Part shown: piece after piece, positions 14,783-18,821 of the stretch | Position numbering within the stretch: the first letter of the stretch is position 1 | Layout: each line of letters starts with the position of its first letter | Source of the DNA: Pseudomonadota bacterium | GTDB taxonomy: Bacteria > Pseudomonadota > Alphaproteobacteria > Rickettsiales > UBA1997 | Direction of reading: 5' to 3' | DNA length: 18,821 bases | NCBI GenBank assembly: GCA_009921385.1 | Contig: RFXY01000006.1 | Coordinates: 1 to 18,821, forward strand | Notes under the pieces: model-generated | The model's input: only the letters and a program-made list of their open reading frames with translations | What the model was told of the DNA's origin: nothing | Database searches by the model: none | Program-made: the position numbers and the translations under genes

Positions 14783-15871
14783 TTAGTTTGTTTTAAATGG
14801 TATTAAAGTTGTTTTGATGATTTCATCTTGCATATCAAGATAAAATTGTTGTTTATTTTTATCAACAATTAATTCGCAAAAATTTAATAAATTTTTGCTG
14901 TATAATTTACTGGCATCGTAAGCACATTTATTGATTAAATTAGCAAAGCCAACTATTTTCACCTGATTATGCACAACAACTTCATTTATTTTGCTATACA
15001 CACAATTACCACCGTTGGCAACCGCTAAATCAATAATCACCGAGTTTGGCTTCATTGCTAAAACCAACTGTTCGTTTAACAAGATTGGGGCTTTTTTACC
15101 CGGAATTAAAGCCGTGGTAATAACTACATCTTGATTTTTAATGTGTTGCAACAAAAGTTGTTGCTGTTTTTCTTGATATTGTTGGCTAGTTTCTGTGGCA
15201 TAAACACCATCATATTTGTTGTCATCTGCAACTTCAATAAATTTTGCCCCCAAACTTTGCACTTGCTCTTTTACTTGGTTTCTCACATCAAAAGCACAAA
15301 CAATTGCACCAAGCCTTTTAGCAGTGGCGATTGCTTGCAAGCCCGCCACTCCTGCACCGATAATCATAAATTTGGCAGCCACAACTGTGCCGGCAGCGGT
15401 CATAAACATCGGCAAACATTTATTAAGATGATTGGTTGCTTCTAAAACAGCCTGATAACCAACCAAATTGCTTTGCGAAGATAGCACATCAAGGCTTTGA
15501 GCCCTAGTAATTCGTGGCATTAAATCAAAAGCGATGGCTCTTATTTGGTGATGTTGCAATTTTGCCACCAATTCGGGGCGAAAAAACGGGTTAAGAATTG
15601 ATAAAAACAGTGTATTTTCTTTGCATAAAGAAAAATCTATTTCGGCAGAAGAAACACTTAACACTGCCTCAACTTGCGGTAAAATATCGTTGATATTTTC
15701 AACTACCACCGCCCCTTGTTGTTGATATTGTTCGTTAGAAAAACCAGCTAAAACACCAGCATTTACTTGAACATAAACACTTATGCCAAGCTTTTGATAT
15801 TTTGCTATTAAATCTGGAGTAATGGCAACTCTACTTTCGTTTGCTTGTTCTTTAATAGCTAAAATTTTCAT
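14783..15871 (-). CDS. pntAA: NAD(P) transhydrogenase subunit alpha part 1 (domain I)
   Basis: This is the soluble NAD(H)-binding domain I of proton-translocating transhydrogenase, which drives hydride transfer between NADH and NADP+ with the proton gradient. The 362-residue protein has the N-terminal KEQANESRVAITPDL motif, the transhydrogenase-specific stretch MPRITRAQSLDVLSSQSNLV (about residues 117-136), the Rossmann motif MIIGAGVAGLQAIATAKRLG near residue 169 and FDVRNQVKEQVQSLGAKF. It ends after domain I, as in species with split alpha subunits. The partner genes pntAB and pntB, which usually follow, are replaced by ftsZ 3 bp downstream. Alanine dehydrogenase is the close relative, but the PRITRAQS motif argues against it. 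It follows tRNA-Leu and heads the four-gene operon. Confidence 0.88.
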   Translation of the reverse strand: MKILAIKEQANESRVAITPDLIAKYQKLGISVYVQVNAGVLAGFSNEQYQQQGAVVVENINDILPQVEAVLSVSSAEIDFSLCKENTLFLSILNPFFRPELVAKLQHHQIRAIAFDLMPRITRAQSLDVLSSQSNLVGYQAVLEATNHLNKCLPMFMTAAGTVVAAKFMIIGAGVAGLQAIATAKRLGAIVCAFDVRNQVKEQVQSLGAKFIEVADDNKYDGVYATETSQQYQEKQQQLLLQHIKNQDVVITTALIPGKKAPILLNEQLVLAMKPNSVIIDLAVANGGNCVYSKINEVVVHNQVKIVGFANLINKCAYDASKLYSKNLLNFCELIVDKNKQQFYLDMQDEIIKTTLIPFKTN

Positions 15872-15924
15872 AATGTTTTAGTTTTTAAAATTTTAAAAGC
15901 TTTTTTACCTAAAGACTTTGTTAA

Positions 15925-16011
15925 TGGTGCGGTCGAGAAGACTTGAACTTCCACGAGTTTTACCTCATAACGACCTCAACGTTACGCGTATACCAATTCC
16001 GCCACGACCGC
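15925..16011 (-). tRNA. tRNA-Leu (anticodon GAG)
   Basis: Read on the minus strand, the acceptor stem GCGGTCG (16005-16011) pairs with CGACCGC (15929-15935), followed by discriminator A and an encoded CCA. The anticodon arm is TAACG-TTGAGGT-CGTTA, giving anticodon GAG (CUC/CUU codons). A long variable arm (GAG/CTC stem) marks it as class II leucine tRNA, and the T arm is GGAAG-TTCAAGT-CTTCT with one G-T pair. The gene lies 42 bp after nusA and 53 bp before pntAA and may be cotranscribed with them. Confidence 0.95.
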
Positions 16012-16053
16012 CCAAGCTAAAATAGTTTATGAAATTTTACAATCAAAAAACTA

Positions 16054-17340
16054 TTATGCAATTTTTTGTAGATAATCTATTGCTCTATTTTTTATTTCTT
16101 TAGCCAAATCTTCATCAAAACCTTCGATAGAAGCAATTTCTGAAACTTCGACCTCAACAATAGATTCGACAGTTAAAAAGCCTTCGCTAGCCAATAGGTT
16201 AGCAATCATATCTTCAACATCTAAAGATTCGATAAACAATTTAGATGCCTGATTAAATTCGGTGGTTCTTCTGGCCGATTCTTGCTCTTCGGTCATGATA
16301 TCGATTTTATAACCAACTAATTTCGATGCTAATTTAACATTTTGCCCACCCCTACCGATGGCTAAACTTAATTGATCTTCGCTTACTACCGCTTCGATTA
16401 GGTTGTTTTCTTCATCAACTACAACTTTAGAAACTTTAGCAGGAATAAGAGCAGAAATCACTAATTCAGCCACATTACTAGACCATTTAATGATATCGAT
16501 TTTTTCTCCTTTTAATTCGGAGCTTACCGATTGCACTCTACTGCCTCTAACACCAATAAAAGAACCAACAATGTCAATATCGTCTCTGCGAGAATAGATG
16601 GCAATTTTTGCTCTTGAACCAGCATCTCTCACTACCGATTTTACTTCTATGTTACCCTCATATAATTCGGGAACTTCTTGTTCAAAAAGTTTTACTAAAA
16701 ATTGCGGATGAGTTCTGGATAGAAAAATTTGGGCACCGATCATTTCTTGCCTTACATCTTCGATATAGCAACGAACACGATCGCCTACTTTAAAATTTTC
16801 TCTAGGAATTAAGCCACTTTCATGCAAAACAGCTTCGTAACCATCGATATCCATAACGATATTTTTGATGCCAGTTTTTTTGACCACCGCAGAAACAATA
16901 TCGCCTATTCTGTCTTTAAATTCTTTATATTCTTTGCTTCTTTCGGCTTCTTTAACCTTTTTTATTATTTCGTTTCTAGCCACTTGAGCCACAACCCGGC
17001 TAAGATCGATGGGCGGTAATTCTTGAATAACAATATCTCCAATTTCAACATCGGAGTTTTCTTGTTTAGCATGCGAAATTGTGATATGGTTGCGGTTATC
17101 AAAATTTTCGACATCATCTTCAACAACTTGTAATTTATTGAATAATTTAATTTGACCAGATTTACGATCGATTTTGCATTCGATATCAAGATGGGAGCCG
17201 TATTTTTTTTTAGCGGCAGATTTTAAGCCTTCTTCCATAGCCTCAATTACTTCTTGCAATAAAATACCTTTTTCGTGTGCTATATTTTCTGCTACCAATA
17301 AAATTTCTTTACTGCCCATTATGGTTAAATTGCTTGCCAT
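16054..17340 (-). CDS. nusA: Transcription termination/antitermination protein NusA
   Basis: NusA binds RNA polymerase and nascent RNA and modulates pausing, termination and antitermination. The 428-residue protein has the N-terminal polymerase-binding domain (about 1-130, ending in RVVAQVARNEIIKKVKEAER), an S1 domain (about 135-205), and two KH domains (about 205-350) with IGVRGSRVQSVSSELKGEKI and the GxxG motif SLAIGRGGQNVKLASKLVG. One helix-hairpin-helix C-terminal repeat follows (IASIEGFDEDLAKEIKNRA). It is shorter than typical proteobacterial NusA of about 500 residues, which carry two such acidic repeats. The start at 17340 fits alphaproteobacterial N-termini; a second ATG at 17319 is possible. 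The usual neighbours rimP and infB are not present. No Shine-Dalgarno motif is seen. Confidence 0.95.
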   Translation of the reverse strand: MASNLTIMGSKEILLVAENIAHEKGILLQEVIEAMEEGLKSAAKKKYGSHLDIECKIDRKSGQIKLFNKLQVVEDDVENFDNRNHITISHAKQENSDVEIGDIVIQELPPIDLSRVVAQVARNEIIKKVKEAERSKEYKEFKDRIGDIVSAVVKKTGIKNIVMDIDGYEAVLHESGLIPRENFKVGDRVRCYIEDVRQEMIGAQIFLSRTHPQFLVKLFEQEVPELYEGNIEVKSVVRDAGSRAKIAIYSRRDDIDIVGSFIGVRGSRVQSVSSELKGEKIDIIKWSSNVAELVISALIPAKVSKVVVDEENNLIEAVVSEDQLSLAIGRGGQNVKLASKLVGYKIDIMTEEQESARRTTEFNQASKLFIESLDVEDMIANLLASEGFLTVESIVEVEVSEIASIEGFDEDLAKEIKNRAIDYLQKIA

Positions 17341-17375
17341 GTTTTTTAGTGTTGATTAAAGCTTAAAATTTAAAT

Positions 17376-17392
17376 TGCCAAAATATTTGGCA
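17376..17392. promoter_or_regulatory. Palindrome in the predicted nusA leader
   Basis: TGCCAAA-ATA-TTTGGCA is a perfect 7-bp inverted repeat with a 3-nt spacer, lying about 36-52 bp upstream of the nusA ATG and just after the predicted transcription start. It could be an operator or an RNA hairpin in the leader. NusA genes are often autoregulated, but nothing else here shows it. Confidence 0.25.
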
Positions 17393-17408
17393 CGATAATA
17401 AAATATTA

Positions 17409-17437
17409 ATATTAGAGTTTCATATTCAAAATAGCAA
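17409..17437 (-). promoter_or_regulatory. Candidate sigma-70 type promoter for nusA
   Basis: On the minus strand TTGCTA (17432-17437) and TAATAT (17409-17414) are separated by exactly 17 bp. The predicted start near 17402 gives a leader of about 60 nt that contains the palindrome at 17376-17392. The match is good but was found by eye in AT-rich DNA. Confidence 0.45.
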
Positions 17438-17451
17438 GTAGCTTTTTTACA

Positions 17452-17488
17452 AAAAATAAAAAATAGGTAAATGCTATTTTATTTACAA
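17452..17488 (-). terminator. Weak candidate terminator after lysC
   Basis: Immediately after the lysC stop, on the minus strand, GTAAAT and ATTTAC form a short 6-bp stem around an 8-nt loop, followed by the T-rich tract CTATTTTTTATTTTTTG. The stem is AT-only and short, so it is a weak intrinsic terminator at best. Its place between lysC and the predicted nusA promoter is the main support. Confidence 0.3.
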
Positions 17489-17490
17489 TA

Positions 17491-18729
17491 TTATTTTTCT
17501 AAACCAAAAGCATCATGTAAAATTCGCACCGCTAATTCGCCATATTCTTTGGCAATTAACACTGAAATTTTAATTTCAGAAGTAGAAATTAATAATAAAT
17601 TAATACCTTTATCTGCTAAAGTTTTAAACATAGTATGAGCCACCCCAGAATGACTAATCATACCCACACCAATTACCGATATTTTAGCAATGTTATCGTC
17701 TATTTTTAATTCGGTGAAATTAACCTCGTTTTTAATGCCAGAAATGGCGATTTTAGCCCTTTCTAGTTCATCTTTACTAATGGTGAAAGTGATATCTATT
17801 TTTTTGCCATCAGCACTAATATTTTGCACAATCATATCAACATTAACTTCTTGATTTGCCAAAGCACCAAAAATATTTGCCGACAAACCTGGATGATCGG
17901 GCATTTGTGAAAGAGTTATTCTCACATCGGTTTTGCAATAGCTAATGCCGGTAATTAATCTTTTTTCCATAATTTCTTGATTATTATTAACTAAAATTGT
18001 TCCAGAATTTTCGTTGACCTCTTCAAAAGAAGAAAGTACTCTCACCTTCACATTATGAGCCATCGCCATGGCTACAGAACGAGTTTGTAAAACTTTTGAA
18101 CCGCTATATGCCATTTCTAGCATTTCTTCATAAGTGACTTTATTGAGTTTTTTTGCTTTATCGGTAATTCTTGGATCTGTTGTGTAAACACCATCAACAT
18201 CGGTATAAATATCGCAAATATCGGCATTTACAGCGGCCGCTATTGCCACCGCCGAAGTATCAGAGCCACCTCTACCAAGAGTGGTAATTCTTTGTGATTC
18301 AAAATTAATACCCTGAAAACCAGCTACCACAATTACTTGATATTGTTTTAAACTTTCTAACAAAACTTCACCTTTTATTTCATCTATTCTGGCTTTACTA
18401 TGAACATTATCGGTGGTAAGAGGAATTTGCCAACCCAAGAAAGATCTGGCCTTATAACCCATAGATTGCAATTGCAAAGCCAACAAACCGCAAGTTATTT
18501 GCTCGCCTGTGGCAATAATAGAATCATATTCGCTTAAAGCAGAATTGTTGATTAAACTCGAAACTTGATGACAATAATCAACTAATTGATTGGTAACCCC
18601 AGACATTGCCGAAACCACAACTATTACTTGATTATTTTTATTAAGTTCGGCTTCAACTTTTTTGGCAACATTTTTAATTCTTTCAATATTACCAACCGAG
18701 GTTCCGCCAAATTTTTGCACTACCAACAT
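17491..18729 (-). CDS. lysC: Aspartate kinase
   Basis: Aspartokinase phosphorylates aspartate, the first step toward diaminopimelate/lysine, threonine and methionine. The 412-residue protein begins with the kinase signature VQKFGGTSVGN (residues 4-14). It has the substrate segments IIATGEQITCGLLA and TLGRGGSDTSAVAIAAAVNA (about 153-172) and DIYTDVDGVYTTDPRI, and ends in two ACT domains (about 265-412) marked by VRITLSQMPDHPGLSANIFG and ISVIGVGMISHSGVAHTMF. The ACT pair suggests feedback control by lysine and/or threonine. Length and layout fit the monofunctional LysC of alphaproteobacteria. It stands alone, with a likely promoter upstream and a weak terminator downstream. In a reduced genome its main duty may be diaminopimelate for peptidoglycan, but that is inference. 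Confidence 0.96.
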   Translation of the reverse strand: MLVVQKFGGTSVGNIERIKNVAKKVEAELNKNNQVIVVVSAMSGVTNQLVDYCHQVSSLINNSALSEYDSIIATGEQITCGLLALQLQSMGYKARSFLGWQIPLTTDNVHSKARIDEIKGEVLLESLKQYQVIVVAGFQGINFESQRITTLGRGGSDTSAVAIAAAVNADICDIYTDVDGVYTTDPRITDKAKKLNKVTYEEMLEMAYSGSKVLQTRSVAMAMAHNVKVRVLSSFEEVNENSGTILVNNNQEIMEKRLITGISYCKTDVRITLSQMPDHPGLSANIFGALANQEVNVDMIVQNISADGKKIDITFTISKDELERAKIAISGIKNEVNFTELKIDDNIAKISVIGVGMISHSGVAHTMFKTLADKGINLLLISTSEIKISVLIAKEYGELAVRILHDAFGLEK

Positions 18730-18751
18730 AAGAATAAAATCAAAGTTTTAA

Positions 18752-18780
18752 AAAATATAAGAAAAATATTTTAAATTCAA
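18752..18780 (-). promoter_or_regulatory. Candidate sigma-70 type promoter for lysC
   Basis: On the minus strand TTGAAT (18775-18780) and TATTTT (18752-18757) are 17 bp apart, giving a predicted start near 18745 and a short leader of about 15 nt before the lysC ATG. The surrounding DNA is nearly all A and T, so the chance of a spurious match is high. Confidence 0.3.
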
Positions 18781-18821
18781 CTTTTTTTAAATACAAGTGG
18801 GTTTTTTAACAAATTAAAATT

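Noticed and set aside
14783..15871. Alanine dehydrogenase as an alternative call for pntAA
   Set aside because: Both share the fold, but the PRITRAQSLDVLSSQ stretch and the length fit transhydrogenase domain I.
16018..16056. Possible terminator between nusA and tRNA-Leu (AATAGTTT/AAACTATT)
   Set aside because: An 8-bp AT-rich stem with a loop of about 19 nt and no T-run; too weak, and the spacing rather suggests cotranscription with RNA processing.
1..18821. CRISPR array, toxin-antitoxin, phage or defence cassette
   Set aside because: No regularly spaced direct repeats, no small paired ORFs outside gene shadows and no recognisable effector domains were seen. The unexplained material is limited to the repeats, the relics and the exported repeat protein.

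Overview
The window is an AT-rich bacterial chromosome segment. All thirteen convincing protein genes and one tRNA gene lie on the minus strand. Gene content points to a reduced-genome alphaproteobacterium, probably a host-associated lineage of the Rickettsiales/Holosporales kind. The grounds are an FtsZ ending in an alphaproteobacterial-type C-terminal peptide (IPAFFRRKK), a stand-alone transhydrogenase domain-I subunit, a UbiH-type monooxygenase, a scattered complex I operon and an NtrC-family regulator with a degenerate ATPase. The placement is inference. The standard genetic code fits every gene. Intact aroA, lysC and thiE suggest more biosynthesis than in the most reduced intracellular rickettsiae.

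Layout in the direction of transcription (high to low coordinates): lysC (aspartokinase); nusA; tRNA-Leu(GAG); a compact operon pntAA-ftsZ-thiE-ubiH-like, with junctions of 3 bp, a 4-bp overlap and a 4-bp overlap; a palindromic repeat; nuoJ-nuoK followed 8 bp later by a predicted exported protein with DUF4116-like repeats, then a perfect 14-bp hairpin; a second compact operon of NtrC-family regulator-galU-fabD; a 664-bp gene-free island of repeats and gene relics; then nuoM-nuoN-aroA, spaced 17 and 9 bp apart; and another palindromic repeat at the left edge.

The genes are mostly housekeeping: respiration (NuoJ, K, M, N; PntAA; UbiH-like), division (FtsZ), transcription (NusA), fatty acid synthesis (FabD), UDP-glucose supply (GalU) and amino acid or cofactor synthesis (AroA, LysC, ThiE). 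Complex I genes are in two blocks. nuoL, which usually sits between nuoK and nuoM, is absent from the window; the exported protein, regulator, galU, fabD and the repeat island occupy that interval.

The parts most worth a second look are non-coding or degenerate. One is a family of GC-richer palindromic repeats whose side hairpins keep their fold but not their sequence. Another is a 160-bp foldback element with IS6-like ends, sitting between two possible gene relics without a target duplication. The regulator has lost both acidic Walker B residues and the GAFTGA loop. Almost every gene lacks a Shine-Dalgarno motif. I found no CRISPR array, intact transposase, toxin-antitoxin pair or recognisable defence system.
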